Origin: Mycobacterium sp. 4858
Lineage (GTDB): Bacteria; Actinomycetota; Actinomycetes; Mycobacteriales; Mycobacteriaceae
Reading direction: 5' to 3'
Assembly (NCBI RefSeq): GCF_900240975.1
Contig: NZ_LT968776.1
Coordinates: forward strand, 1,488,001-1,552,000
DNA: 64,000 bases
In this document: positions 8,809 through 17,811 of the stretch, one piece after another
Position numbering within the stretch: position 1 is the stretch's first letter
Layout of the letters: every line of letters starts with the position of its first letter
The notes under the pieces: model-generated
Told to the model about the DNA's origin: nothing
The model's database searches: none
The model's input: only the letters and a program-made list of their open reading frames with translations
Made by a program: the position numbers and the translations under genes

Positions 8809-10151
8809 CAGGGTTTGTCCTCTCCGGCGGCCGCTTCGGCCGCCGCGCGGGCTGCGTTGGGCAGGGCGTCGGCGAGTTGGTCGAACGCCGCGTCGTCCAG
8901 CGCGGCGGAGACGAACCAGGCCTCGAAGGCGCTGCACGGCGGGTAGACGCCCGCGTCCAGCAGGGCGTGGAAGAACGGCGGGTAGCGCCAGGTCTGGCTG
9001 GCCCGCGCGGACGCGAAGTCCGTCACCGGCTCCTCGGAGAAGAACACGCTGAGCATGTTGCCGGCCCGCGAAAGCTGATGTGGCACACCGGCGTTCGTCA
9101 ACGCCTCGGTCAGTATGGCGGCCAGCCGGTCGGCGTTGGCGTCCAGAGCGGCGTAGACCCCGGAGTCGGCGGCGCGCAGTGTCGCCAGGCCGGCGGCCAC
9201 CGCCACCGGGTTGCCGGACAACGTGCCGGCCTGATACACCGGCCCCAGCGGCGCCAGCCGCTCCATCACCTCGGCGCGCCCACCGAACGCGGCGGCGGGC
9301 AGCCCGCCGCTCATCACCTTGCCGAAGGTGAACAGGTCTGCCGCGACGGGTTCGATTCCATACCAACCACTTCGGCTCACCCGGAACCCGGTCATCACCT
9401 CGTCGACGATCAGCAGCGCGCCGTACTCGGCCGTGATCGCGCGCAACCCGGCGTTGTAGTCGGCCGCGGGCGGGACGACGCCCATGTTGCCGGGGCTCGC
9501 CTCGGTGATCACCGCGGCGATCTGATCGCCGAACTCGGCGAATGTCTGCCGCACCGCGTCGATGTCGTTGTAGGGCAGAACGATCGTGTCGGCCGCCGCC
9601 GCGCCGGTGACCCCGGGCGAGGACGGCAGGCCGAGCGTCGCCACCCCCGAACCCGCGTCGGCGAGCAGCGCGTCGACGTGGCCGTGGTAGCAGCCGGAGA
9701 ACTTGACGAGCTTGGGCCTGCCGGTGAACCCGCGCGCCAGCCGGATCGCGCTCATGGTGGCCTCGGTGCCGGAGTTGACCAGCCGTATCCGTTCGACCGG
9801 CGGCACCCGCGCGATGATCTCGGCGGCCAGCTGGCTCTCGCCCGGCGTGGGCGCGCCGAACGAGAGGCCGTGGGTCGCCGCCTGGACGACGGCCTCGACG
9901 ACCGCGGGGTGCGCGTGGCCGAGGATCATCGGCCCCCAGGAGCAGACCAGGTCGACGTAGCGGTTGCCGTCGGCGTCGGTGAGCCGGCAGCCCTGCGCCT
10001 CGGTGATGAAGCGCGGGGTCCCGCCCACCGCGGTGAACGCCCGCACCGGCGAGTTGACCCCGCCGGGGATGACGGCGCAGGCCTGCTGAAACAGCCGGGC
10101 CGACGCCGCCGTCGTCGCGGCGTGCGCGGTCGCCTGGTCACTGCTACCCAT
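8808..10151 (-). CDS. hemL: glutamate-1-semialdehyde 2,1-aminomutase
   Basis: PLP enzyme that converts glutamate-1-semialdehyde to 5-aminolevulinate, the second step of the C5 heme pathway whose first enzyme (hemA) is also in this window. The protein has 447 residues. The PLP lysine is Lys278 in [10 protein letters not shown], the cofactor aspartate is Asp250 in [11 protein letters not shown], and [10 protein letters not shown] is the phosphate-binding region. The start is ATG (MGSSDQATA). It is the first gene of the cytochrome c biogenesis operon, linking heme supply to heme attachment. Confidence 0.95.
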   Translation of the reverse strand: MGSSDQATAHAATTAASARLFQQACAVIPGGVNSPVRAFTAVGGTPRFITEAQGCRLTDADGNRYVDLVCSWGPMILGHAHPAVVEAVVQAATHGLSFGAPTPGESQLAAEIIARVPPVERIRLVNSGTEATMSAIRLARGFTGRPKLVKFSGCYHGHVDALLADAGSGVATLGLPSSPGVTGAAAADTIVLPYNDIDAVRQTFAEFGDQIAAVITEASPGNMGVVPPAADYNAGLRAITAEYGALLIVDEVMTGFRVSRSGWYGIEPVAADLFTFGKVMSGGLPAAAFGGRAEVMERLAPLGPVYQAGTLSGNPVAVAAGLATLRAADSGVYAALDANADRLAAILTEALTNAGVPHQLSRAGNMLSVFFSEEPVTDFASARASQTWRYPPFFHALLDAGVYPPCSAFEAWFVSAALDDAAFDQLADALPNAARAAAEAAAGEDKP

Positions 10152-10202
10152 GACTACCAGTGTCCCAGCCTCCGCGGCCGGTTCAACTACAGGGTGTAGC
10201 AG

Positions 10203-10547
10203 TCAGCCTTCGCCTTGCCGGTCGGCTTCTTGCGCGGCCTGAAAGTTGCGGCGCGCGGCCTCGCGTTCTCGTTCCGCCGCGCGGCGGTGCTCGTCGACGT
10301 TCCCGAGGCCCTCGACGACCGCGAGCTCGTGGATTTCGGCGGCCCGCTCGTGCGCGGCGGCGGCCTCGTAGTGGCGGCGCAGATCGCGGCGGTGAGCCTC
10401 CTGGTCGCGCTCGTGGGCGTGCTCGGCGCGGTCGGTGGCGCGCTCGACGTCTTGGGGGGTGATGGGCTTGCGGGCGGCGAGGTCTCGGCCCCGGCGCAGC
10501 AGCTCGTCGGCGCGCTGGCCCGCTTCGTTACCCGGCGAGTCGCTCAT
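10203..10547 (-). CDS. charged helical protein of unknown function
   Basis: A 114-residue, highly charged protein made almost entirely of Arg, Glu, Ala and His. Phrases such as ATDRAEHAHERDQEAHRRDL and EREREAARRNFQAAQEAD look like one long alpha-helix or coiled coil. There is no signal peptide or membrane segment. The start is ATG (MSDSPGNEAGQRADELLRR). I do not recognise a characterised family; similar small proteins occur in other mycobacteria as far as I recall. It sits between hemL and a divergent reductase-like gene. Confidence 0.7.
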   Translation of the reverse strand: MSDSPGNEAGQRADELLRRGRDLAARKPITPQDVERATDRAEHAHERDQEAHRRDLRRHYEAAAAHERAAEIHELAVVEGLGNVDEHRRAAEREREAARRNFQAAQEADRQGEG

Positions 10548-10620
10548 GTTAAGACACTAGACCCGAACGTCTCGAAAAGTTCGGTTGATGCCGGGCGGTG
10601 CAGGCGAGTTGGATGGCGGT

Positions 10621-11013
10621 ATGCAGATGCCGCAGTCCCTCGCCCGGTTCAACCGTCACGTCACCAACCCGGTTCAGCGGCTGTGGGCCGGCTGGCTGCC
10701 ACCGTACGGGATCGTGGAGCACGCCGGCCGCCGCTCGGGCACGCATTACCGCACACCGGTGACAGTGTTCAGCGCCGACGTCGACGGCAAGCCCGGGGTG
10801 GCGATCATGCTGACTTACGGGCCCGACCGGGACTGGCTGAAGAACCTCACCGCCGCCGGAGGCGGGCGGATGCGCCGCAACGGCAAGGACTTCGGCATCG
10901 CCGACCCGCAGGTGGTCAGCAAGGCCGAAGCGGCGGAGCACGTGACGCGGGGCCGGGCGGTATTCGCCGGGCTGCCGTTCGAGGACGCGGTGCTGTTGAC
11001 GATCACCGACTGA
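10621..11013 (+). CDS. deazaflavin (F420)-dependent nitroreductase-family protein
   Basis: A 130-residue small beta-barrel protein of the Ddn-like deazaflavin-dependent family. It shows the usual N-terminal amphipathic stretch (QSLARFNRHVTNPVQRLWAG), the conserved HAGRRSGTHYRTPV block that lines the cofactor site, and GPDRDWLKNLTAAGGGRM. Family members use reduced F420 or bind heme or fatty acids, so the exact reaction is open. ATG at MQMPQS is chosen for agreement with the 131-residue M. tuberculosis counterpart (Rv0523c); two upstream ATG codons would add only a Gly-rich leader. It is divergent from the charged-helix gene. Confidence 0.8.
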   Translation: MQMPQSLARFNRHVTNPVQRLWAGWLPPYGIVEHAGRRSGTHYRTPVTVFSADVDGKPGVAIMLTYGPDRDWLKNLTAAGGGRMRRNGKDFGIADPQVVSKAEAAEHVTRGRAVFAGLPFEDAVLLTITD

Positions 11014-11156
11014 GGCGGCGACGCGGGTGTCACCGCCACCCAGCCGTCGGCCGCCAGACCTGGAGGGTGGACGCGGGATACGCCTCTTGCGCTAACCATA
11101 TCCCTTTGCAATAGTTGCACTAGGCTAGTAATGCGGTTTCCCGAGAGGGGGTCGTC

Positions 11157-11654
11157 GTGCTGAAGGCTCTGCCCGGCATGCCGCCCGGCATTCAGGCGCT
11201 GGAGGCCGGGGGGACGGTCACCGCGGCAGATTACGAGCGGGTCTTCGCGCCGCTGGTCGATCGGGCGCGACGGACGGGAAGCCGGATGCGGCTGCTCTAC
11301 CAGTTCGGCCCCGGCTTTCAACGCATCACAGCGGGAGCATTGTGGGCGGACACCCGACTCGGGTTGGACTACTTGCGACTGCTCGACGGCTGCGCTGTGG
11401 TGACCGATATCGGCTGGGTTCGGGCACCTAGCCGTGCCATCGGTAGGTGGATGCCCCTGCCGGTGCGGGTGTACGACAACGCCGAACGCGACGACGCGGT
11501 CCGATGGCTGGCGCTGCTACCCCAAGCCGCCGCCGTGTCAGCCCTCGATATGACCAAGGCGTTCTTCGGTGGAACGGCCGCCGCAGTGCTGAGCCTCGGC
11601 GAGTTTGTCGTCTCCTACGGCGTCACGAATCGACGCCGCCGCGTCCGCGAATAG
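11157..11654 (+). CDS. SpoIIAA-like (STAS-fold) protein
   Basis: A 165-residue soluble protein that fits the SpoIIAA-like family (STAS/CRAL-TRIO-like fold). Visible family features are a short beta-strand start, RMRLLYQFGPGFQRITAGALW, and the acidic phrase VVTDIGWVRAP followed by amphipathic helices. No phosphoacceptor serine could be assigned by eye. The start is GTG with GAGAGGGG just upstream. Its last 32 bases overlap the 3' end of the amino acid permease on the other strand. Proteins of this group are linked to stress or membrane association, but no role is proven. Confidence 0.68.
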   Translation: MLKALPGMPPGIQALEAGGTVTAADYERVFAPLVDRARRTGSRMRLLYQFGPGFQRITAGALWADTRLGLDYLRLLDGCAVVTDIGWVRAPSRAIGRWMPLPVRVYDNAERDDAVRWLALLPQAAAVSALDMTKAFFGGTAAAVLSLGEFVVSYGVTNRRRRVRE

Positions 11655-13008
11655 CGGAGCGCTCCAGCGGGATTCGGCCGCGCGCCCGGGCGGCGAAGTA
11701 CAACCCGACGACCACCGCCCACGACAGCAGGCTCAGCCACAATTGGCTGCGCGCCGAGCGATCGAATGCCATCTGCACCAGCACGGCGGTGATTCCCGCG
11801 AGGGTGAGGATCGACAACACGGGAAAGAACCACATCTTCACCCGCAGCTTTTCGGCCGGGGTGCGGCGGCGCAGGATGATCTGCGACAGCGCGATGAGCC
11901 AGTAGACGAACAAGATGACGGCGCCGGACGAGTTGAGCAGGAAGAGGAACACGGTGTTGGGCGCGACACGCGCCATGACGACGCAACCGAACCCCACCGC
12001 CGAGGAGCACAGGATGGCGACGTGCGGAACGCCCCGCCCGCTCAACCTGACCAACCGCGCCGGGGCCTCTCCCCGGTCGGCGAGCACGAACAGCATGCGC
12101 GAGGCCGTATAGAGCCCGGAGTTCAGGCAGGACAACACCGCGGTGAGCACCACGGCGTTCATCACCTGATCGGCGCCGCGCAGTCCGAGGTGTTTGAGCG
12201 CGGCCACGTACGGCGAGGCGCCGACTTCCACTGAGTCCCAGGGCAATATCACCACCAGCAGGAAGACCGAACCGACGAAGAAGACACCGATCCGTGTCAC
12301 CACCGATCTCGTCGCCTTCTGCACCGCCAGCGCCGGATCCCGGCTTTCAGCGGCGGCCACGGTGACGATCTCGGCGCCGACCATCGAGAAGATCACCACC
12401 ACGATGGCGGCGAACACCGCCCCGACACCCTTGGGGAAGAACCCGCCGTGCGAGGTCAGGTTGGCCAGTCCGCCGGCATGGCCCGGCACCAGACCCAGGA
12501 CGAACGCCGTCCCGACGGCGAGAAAGAGCACGATCGTCGCGACTTTGATTCCGGCGAACCAGAATTCGAATTCGCCGAACGACGACACCGAGAACAGGTT
12601 GGTCAGCGTCATCAACACCATCAGGCACAACGACAGCAGCCACAGCGGCGCGTGGAACCAGTAGTTGAGGACCTTCGCGCCCGCGACCGCCTCGAAGCCG
12701 ACCACGATCACCCAGAAGTACCAGTACAGCCAGGCGACCGAAAACCCCGCCCAGCCGCCCAGAGCCTTGGCGGCGTAATCCGCGAACGATCCGGTCGACG
12801 GGTCCGCGGCCGCCATCTCGCCCAGCATGCGCATCACGAGCACGATCAGCAGTCCGCACAGCGCGTACGTCAGGAACGCCGCGGGCCCGGTGTCCTTGAT
12901 CACCACCCCGGAGCCCACGAACAGGCCGGCGCCGATGACGCCGCCGAGCGCGATCATGCTGAGTTGGCGCTGCGACAGCCCTTGGCGCAGTTGTCCAGTA
13001 CCGGCCAT
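11623..13008 (-). CDS. gabP: APC-family amino acid permease
   Basis: A 461-residue membrane transporter with about twelve hydrophobic segments. The first helix carries the APC signature MIALGGVIGAGLFVGSG, and GEMAAADPSTGSFADYAAKA is the typical TM3 region of the AAT subfamily that includes GabP, AnsP, ProY and LysP. The C-terminus is basic (RARGRIPLERSAIR). The name follows the M. tuberculosis neighbour Rv0522 (gabP); the real substrate (GABA, proline, asparagine or another amino acid) cannot be read from sequence. ATG at MAGTGQLRQGLSQRQ is chosen because the residues before it are not coding-like. Confidence 0.82.
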   Translation of the reverse strand: MAGTGQLRQGLSQRQLSMIALGGVIGAGLFVGSGVVIKDTGPAAFLTYALCGLLIVLVMRMLGEMAAADPSTGSFADYAAKALGGWAGFSVAWLYWYFWVIVVGFEAVAGAKVLNYWFHAPLWLLSLCLMVLMTLTNLFSVSSFGEFEFWFAGIKVATIVLFLAVGTAFVLGLVPGHAGGLANLTSHGGFFPKGVGAVFAAIVVVIFSMVGAEIVTVAAAESRDPALAVQKATRSVVTRIGVFFVGSVFLLVVILPWDSVEVGASPYVAALKHLGLRGADQVMNAVVLTAVLSCLNSGLYTASRMLFVLADRGEAPARLVRLSGRGVPHVAILCSSAVGFGCVVMARVAPNTVFLFLLNSSGAVILFVYWLIALSQIILRRRTPAEKLRVKMWFFPVLSILTLAGITAVLVQMAFDRSARSQLWLSLLSWAVVVGLYFAARARGRIPLERSAIRGRGGVDS

Positions 13009-13031
13009 GCTCCGACGGTGCCGTCGCGCGA

Positions 13032-13772
13032 TCAGTCCAGGCGGGTGGCCACCACGGACCACACCGGCAGGTGCACCCGGTGGTCTTCCAGCAGCGGGTC
13101 GATCACACCCAGCCGGTGCACCAGCGGTCGCATCCGCTGCAGAATCTCGCCCTGCTGCTCGGAGGCGAACGTCTTCATGGCGTCGAACGTCTCCTTGAGG
13201 AAGCGGGCCTGGTAGGTGGTGCCGCCCAGGTAGTCGATGCGCCAGCCGTTGGCGCCGAAGACCCGCTCGAAGTTGTCGGCGGGTATGGCGGTCCACTGCA
13301 GGCCGTTGACGTTGTGGGGGCTGAACTCGAACATGTACAGCCGCGCCCCCGGCTTGGTGGCCCGGTGCAGCGCCTGCGCGTAGCGCGTCTGGGCGGCCTC
13401 GTCGTTCAGGAAAATGTGATAGAAGGCGCTGTCCACCACGGTGTCGAACCGGCCCTCGAAGCCCTCGAGCTTGGTGGCGTCGGCCACCTGGAAGTCGACC
13501 TGAACGCCGGCCCGTTCGGCGTTGCGCTTCGCGAGCTCGATGGCCGAGGGCGAGTCGTCGATGCCGGTTGCCGAATACCCTTGCGCGGCAAAGTGAATGG
13601 CATGATAGCCCGGACCAGTTCCCGGATCGAGCACCTCGCCGCGGACGCCGCCGTAGGCCACCAGCTGCTGCACCGCCGGCTGCGGGCCACCGATGTCCCA
13701 GGGGATCCGCCCGTCGAAAGGTGCCGCCTCGTCGTACAGCGGCTCGAAACCGGCGACGTTCGCGTCAGTCAT
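13032..13772 (-). CDS. class I SAM-dependent methyltransferase, intact
   Basis: A 246-residue methyltransferase. The SAM-binding loop is LDPGTGPGYHAIHFA, followed by the acidic end of strand 2 in ATGIDDSPSA and motif II near FDTVVDSAFYHIF. The start FEPLYDEAAPFDGRIPWDIG resembles the small-molecule methyltransferase group that includes Rv0560c, which N-methylates toxic heterocycles. In M. tuberculosis the syntenic gene is annotated as two pieces (Rv0520 and Rv0521); here it is one uninterrupted frame with normal domain order. The substrate is unknown. It is transcribed towards the permease with 23 bases between them. Confidence 0.86.
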   Translation of the reverse strand: MTDANVAGFEPLYDEAAPFDGRIPWDIGGPQPAVQQLVAYGGVRGEVLDPGTGPGYHAIHFAAQGYSATGIDDSPSAIELAKRNAERAGVQVDFQVADATKLEGFEGRFDTVVDSAFYHIFLNDEAAQTRYAQALHRATKPGARLYMFEFSPHNVNGLQWTAIPADNFERVFGANGWRIDYLGGTTYQARFLKETFDAMKTFASEQQGEILQRMRPLVHRLGVIDPLLEDHRVHLPVWSVVATRLD

Positions 13773-13828
13773 TGCCTTCTCGCTTCCTCGCGGCTCCCCG
13801 ACGGGAACGACAATAGTGCGAAGTCAGC

Positions 13829-15187
13829 TCAAAGGTGGAGGTCTTGCTCACGGATCAGCGCGGTGGCAAGCACGCTGATGACGGCCGTCGCCACCAGGTA
13901 CCCACACGCCAGCCACGGCGCGCCGCCGAGGGCGGCGATGAGCGCAGTCATGATCATCGGGGTCACGCCGGAGGCGTAGATGCCCGAGAACTGGTAGACG
14001 AACGACAGACCGGTATAGCGGGAGCCGGTGGGATACAGCGACGAGTACAGCGTCCCCTGCGCCCCGTAGAACAGCGCGTGCACCACACCGAACACCACGA
14101 TCAGCGCCACGCCGAACCAGACCAGGTTCCTGGTGCCGAACAACGCGAACGCGGGAAAAGCCGCAATGCCGTAGCAGGCGACACCGGCCAGATAGACCCG
14201 GCGGGCGCCGAACCGGTCGGCCAGCACCCCGGAGACGGGTATCAGCACCGCCATCAACAGGGCCGCGATGGTCACCACCACCAGCACCGACACCCGGTCG
14301 AAGCCCAGCGCCCCGGTGGCGTAGCTGATGGCGAAAACGCCCCAGGTGTTGAAGGCCGATCCCTCGGCCCAGCGAGACAGCAAGCCCAACAGGGTGTTTC
14401 GGCGAGCTCGGGGTTCGCGGACGATCTCGCGGATGGGCACGCTGGCCGTGGCATCGAGGGGCCGCAGCTCCTGAAAAGCCCGGAAAGCCGGGGTCTCCTC
14501 CACCCGCAACCGGACCACGATGCCGATCACCACGAGCACCAGACTCAGCAGGAATCCGATCCGCCAACCTAAGGCCAGGAAGCGGGCCGGACCCAGGGCG
14601 ATTTGCAGGAGCGCGAATATGCCTGTGCCCAAGGCCAATCCGAGCGCCAGACCGATCTGCGGGATGGCCCCGAAGCGGCCCCGCCGGCCTCCGGGACTGT
14701 GCTCGACCGCGAGCAGCACGGCGCCGGCCCACTCGCCGCCGAGGGCGAAACCCTGCAGGATCCGCAGCCCCAACAGCAGCAGCGGCGCCCACACCCCGAT
14801 CTGGGCGGCGGTGGGCAACACCCCGATCAGCGCCGTGGCGACGCCCATGATGAGCATGGTCAGCGCCAGGCTGCGCTTGCGCCCGATCCGGTCCCCGATG
14901 TGCCCGAACACCAGGCCGCCCACCGGGCGCATGACGAACCCGACGGCGAACGTCGCGAACGCCAGCAGGGTCCCGACCAGAGAACTCTGGCCGGGAAAGA
15001 AGACCTTGTTGAACACCAGGCCCGCGGCGGTGGCGTAGAGGAAGAAGTCGTACCACTCCACGGTGGTGCCCAGCAGGCTCGCCGCGACGACCGTGCGCAG
15101 GCGCCGCCGTTGCTGCGCGACGGGCTCGGGGACCGTGAGGTTGGGGCCCGCGCCGCCGATCGGCGGCGCGGGCAAGGTGGCGGCCAT
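13829..15187 (-). CDS. MFS transporter, metabolite:H+ symporter (MHS) type
   Basis: A 452-residue transporter with twelve predicted helices. TTVEWYDFFLYATAAGLVFN in helix 1 and FGHIGDRIGRKRSL between helices 2 and 3 are hallmarks of the MHS group (ProP, ShiA, KgtP and relatives), which imports organic acids or osmolytes with protons. It begins four bases after the ssuD stop, so the two form a transcription unit. That suggests, without proof, import of a sulfonate or other substrate used by SsuD in place of the usual SsuABC importer. I recall no equivalent pair in the syntenic M. tuberculosis interval, so this is probably accessory. Confidence 0.85.
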   Translation of the reverse strand: MAATLPAPPIGGAGPNLTVPEPVAQQRRRLRTVVAASLLGTTVEWYDFFLYATAAGLVFNKVFFPGQSSLVGTLLAFATFAVGFVMRPVGGLVFGHIGDRIGRKRSLALTMLIMGVATALIGVLPTAAQIGVWAPLLLLGLRILQGFALGGEWAGAVLLAVEHSPGGRRGRFGAIPQIGLALGLALGTGIFALLQIALGPARFLALGWRIGFLLSLVLVVIGIVVRLRVEETPAFRAFQELRPLDATASVPIREIVREPRARRNTLLGLLSRWAEGSAFNTWGVFAISYATGALGFDRVSVLVVVTIAALLMAVLIPVSGVLADRFGARRVYLAGVACYGIAAFPAFALFGTRNLVWFGVALIVVFGVVHALFYGAQGTLYSSLYPTGSRYTGLSFVYQFSGIYASGVTPMIMTALIAALGGAPWLACGYLVATAVISVLATALIREQDLHL

Positions 15188-15191
15188 GGCC

Positions 15192-16346
15192 TTAGTGGGC
15201 CGAGGCGACCGCGAACGGCGTCGCCGTCACCGGGTGCGACTGACGGTTGGTCCGATTGGGGTGGCGCCACAGGCCCTTTCGCTCCAGCAACGGCAGGACG
15301 CCCTCGCCGAACCAATAGGCCTCTTCCAGGTGCGGATATCCCGACAGGATGAAGTGGGTGATGCCGAGGTTGGCGTACTCCGCCAACCGCTCGGCGACCT
15401 CGGCGTGCGACCCGACCAACGCGGTGCCCGCTCCCCCGCGCACCAGGCCCACGCCGGCCCACAGGTTGGGCCCGACCAGCAGCCGGCCGCTGCTGCCGCC
15501 GTGCAAGTCCAGCATGCGGCGCTGCCCCTCCGATTCGCTGCGGGCCAGGCTGGCCTGCACCCGCTCGACGTCGGCCGGGTCGACGGCGGCCAGCAACCGG
15601 TCGGCCTCGGCCCACGCCTGCTCGGAGGTGTCGCGGCTGATCACATGAATCCGCAGGCCGTACTGCAGGATCCGGCCGGCGTCCACGGCCAGCCCGCGGA
15701 TCCAGTCCAGCTTCTGCGCCACCGCTTTGACCGGCTCCCCCCAGGTGAGATACACGTCGGAATGCTCGGCCGCGACGGGGCCGGCCGACGCCGACGATCC
15801 GCCGAAGAACACCGCCGGTACCGGATCGGGTGGGTTGTTCAGCTGCGCGCCCTCGACGTGAATGTGCTCGCCGGCGAAGGTGACCGGCTCCGACGACGTC
15901 CAGAGCCGGCGCACCACCTGCAGGAACTCGGCGGTGCGCGCGTACCGCGCCTCCTTGTCCAGGAAATCGCCGTAGGCCCGCTGCTCGTGCGGTTCGCCGC
16001 CGGTGACGACGTTGAGCAGCAGTCGCCCGTTCGAGTGCCGCTGGAAAGTCCCGGCCATCTGGGCGGCCAGGGTGGGGCTCAGCAGCCCCGGCCGGAAGGC
16101 GACGAGAAACTTCAGCGTCTCGGTGGCCTCGACCAGCATCGCCGTCGTCAACCAGGCGTCCTCACACCACAATCCGGTGGGCGTGAGCACCGCCTCGAAG
16201 CCATTGTCTTCGGCGGCCGCGCAGATCTGGCGCAGGTACTTCAGCGTCGCCGGCCGGTCGCCGGACATCGGCGTGCCATGCCCGCCCGCCACCAGGTTCC
16301 GCGAATCGCCGTAGGTCGGCAGGAACCAATGGAACGCCAGAGTCAT
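15192..16346 (-). CDS. ssuD: FMNH2-dependent alkanesulfonate monooxygenase
   Basis: A 384-residue bacterial luciferase-like TIM barrel. SsuD cleaves alkanesulfonates to aldehyde and sulfite using FMNH2 from a separate reductase, serving sulfur supply. Family features are LAFHWFLPTYGDSRNLVAGG, LKFLVAFRPGLLSPT, LLLNVVTGGEPHEQ and FILSGYPHLEEAYWFGEGVL. The ATG is chosen because AGAGGA lies 8 bases upstream; a TTG six bases earlier is less likely. No ssuE reductase or ABC importer is adjacent; instead an MHS transporter follows. Other flavin monooxygenases of the family (dimethylsulfone or desulfurisation enzymes) are alternatives. Confidence 0.85.
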   Translation of the reverse strand: MTLAFHWFLPTYGDSRNLVAGGHGTPMSGDRPATLKYLRQICAAAEDNGFEAVLTPTGLWCEDAWLTTAMLVEATETLKFLVAFRPGLLSPTLAAQMAGTFQRHSNGRLLLNVVTGGEPHEQRAYGDFLDKEARYARTAEFLQVVRRLWTSSEPVTFAGEHIHVEGAQLNNPPDPVPAVFFGGSSASAGPVAAEHSDVYLTWGEPVKAVAQKLDWIRGLAVDAGRILQYGLRIHVISRDTSEQAWAEADRLLAAVDPADVERVQASLARSESEGQRRMLDLHGGSSGRLLVGPNLWAGVGLVRGGAGTALVGSHAEVAERLAEYANLGITHFILSGYPHLEEAYWFGEGVLPLLERKGLWRHPNRTNRQSHPVTATPFAVASAH

Positions 16347-16763
16347 CCTCAATCCTCTTTCGGTCTACGACGCCAAGCACGAAAGCTCCATACTGCGAAA
16401 GTCCCGCCGGGTGCGCGAGGGTTGAAACCGTCGAGATTGCATCCCCACCCGGCGGCGGGTCGCCACGGCGGAAGGCGGTCGGCCGGCCCGAATCGGTGTC
16501 CGCGCCGCGACGTCGCGTTCGCACCGACTTCCATTGCCGCACAAGGGGATAGAAGCTTTTCAGACGGCCCCACCACACGACCGCCGCCCCACGGCGGTCG
16601 TATCACGATGCCGCAACTCGGCCACCAGACCCGCCCTCGAGCAGGTGCCCGGTGCACCGCAGGTAACCGGTTGGAGACCGACAGGTCACGCGAGATCACA
16701 CAATGCTTCCAATTCGGCGTGGCTCGGGCGAGAATGCCCGGTCAGCGCGGCATCATTGCGATC
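16347..16763 (-). other. 417-base intergenic region between ssuD and the divergent esterase gene
   Basis: This gap must hold the promoters of both genes. No convincing gene is visible; short open frames here lack ribosome sites and are explained by high GC. The only clear structure is one strong inverted repeat, listed separately. I could not recognise a riboswitch or a cysteine-rich leader peptide upstream of ssuD. Confidence 0.6.
16577..16601. repeat. perfect 10-bp inverted repeat with 5-base loop
   Basis: The arms ACGACCGCCG and CGGCGGTCGT are perfectly complementary around CCCCA. It lies about 160 bases before the esterase ATG and 230 bases before the ssuD ATG. It could be a dimeric regulator site or an RNA hairpin in the leader of either gene. 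There is no T-run, so a classical terminator is unlikely. Confidence 0.7.
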
Positions 16764-17630
16764 ATGCCTGACCTGACACGCCGGGCGGTGCTGCGGATGG
16801 GAGTCGGCACCGGCCTGGGAGCTGCTGGCGTGTTCGCCCTAAGTGCCCTGCTCGATCCGGTCAGGCCGCTCGCCGCGACGTTGCCGCAAGCGCCGGCCCC
16901 GTTCGAGCCGTCGGCGGCGAGCAGCAACCTACCCACGAAGCTGACCGGCTCGTTCGTCTCCGCCGCCCGCGGGGGCGTGAAGACGAATTACGTGATCGCG
17001 TTGCCGCCGGGCCAAACCGGGACGCTGCGCCCCGTGATAGCCCTGCACGGCAAGGACGGCGACGCCACCATGATGCTCGACTGCGGTGTCGAGAGGGGCC
17101 TGGCCCAACTGGTCAAGGAGGGCAAGCCGCCGTTCGCTGTCGTGGGAGTCGACGGCGGCAGCGATTCCTACTGGCACAAGCGGGCCGACGGCACCGACGC
17201 CGGCGCCATGGTGCTCGACGAGCTGTTGCCGATGCTTTCGACGATGGGCTTCGACACGTCCCGGGTGGGCTTCCTGGGGTGGTCGATGGGCGGATACGGG
17301 GCGCTGCACCTGGGCGCCAAGCTCGGGCCGGCGCGGACCGCGGGGATCTGCGCCATCAGCCCGGCGCTGTACACCTCGTTCGCCGAAACCGCCCCCAAGG
17401 CCTTCGACAGCGAAGACGACTGGGCGAAGAACACCGTGCTGGGCGTGCCGGCGTTGTCGCAGATTCCGTTGCGGGTGGATTGCGGCACCTTCGACCGGTT
17501 CTATTTCGCCACCCGGCAATTCGTGAACCAACTGAAAACGCCACCGGCGGGGAGCTTCTCGATGGGCGGCCACGACATCGGCTACTGGCGGGCGCAGTTG
17601 CCCGGCGAGCTCGCCTGGATGGCGACCTAG
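16764..17630 (+). CDS. Tat-exported alpha/beta-hydrolase (esterase-like)
   Basis: A 288-residue protein that starts with a twin-arginine signal (LTRRAVLRMGVGTGLGAAG) and a hydrophobic run ending near residue 36, so it is probably folded in the cytosol and exported. The hydrolase nucleophile elbow is GWSMGGYG; PVIALHGKDGDA is the strand-3/oxyanion region, and GGHDIGYWRAQLP near the C-terminus supplies the likely catalytic histidine. This resembles the esterase D / antigen-85-like group, and the neighbourhood matches Rv0519c. The substrate is unknown. An ATG 30 bases upstream is an alternative but would put extra residues before the twin arginine. Confidence 0.82.
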   Translation: MPDLTRRAVLRMGVGTGLGAAGVFALSALLDPVRPLAATLPQAPAPFEPSAASSNLPTKLTGSFVSAARGGVKTNYVIALPPGQTGTLRPVIALHGKDGDATMMLDCGVERGLAQLVKEGKPPFAVVGVDGGSDSYWHKRADGTDAGAMVLDELLPMLSTMGFDTSRVGFLGWSMGGYGALHLGAKLGPARTAGICAISPALYTSFAETAPKAFDSEDDWAKNTVLGVPALSQIPLRVDCGTFDRFYFATRQFVNQLKTPPAGSFSMGGHDIGYWRAQLPGELAWMAT

Positions 17631-17811
17631 CGCAGACCGATGACCATCCGGCCGAGCCAACTCCGCACCCGCCAAGTCGAGCGGGCGGTGAAGCGGACCG
17701 GATTCCGACCCGGGATCAGCAGGGCCGCGCCCGGGCCGCTGGGTGCGCGGAAATGAACTTCCGGTGGCCGACGAACGTCATATCAGCGAAGGGTTTTGGG
17801 AGGTTGAGGGG

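Noticed and set aside
16349..16699. A possible leader gene of about 116 codons upstream of ssuD
   Set aside because: No ribosome site, no conserved pattern, and no run of Cys codons that would suggest a cysteine-responsive attenuator.
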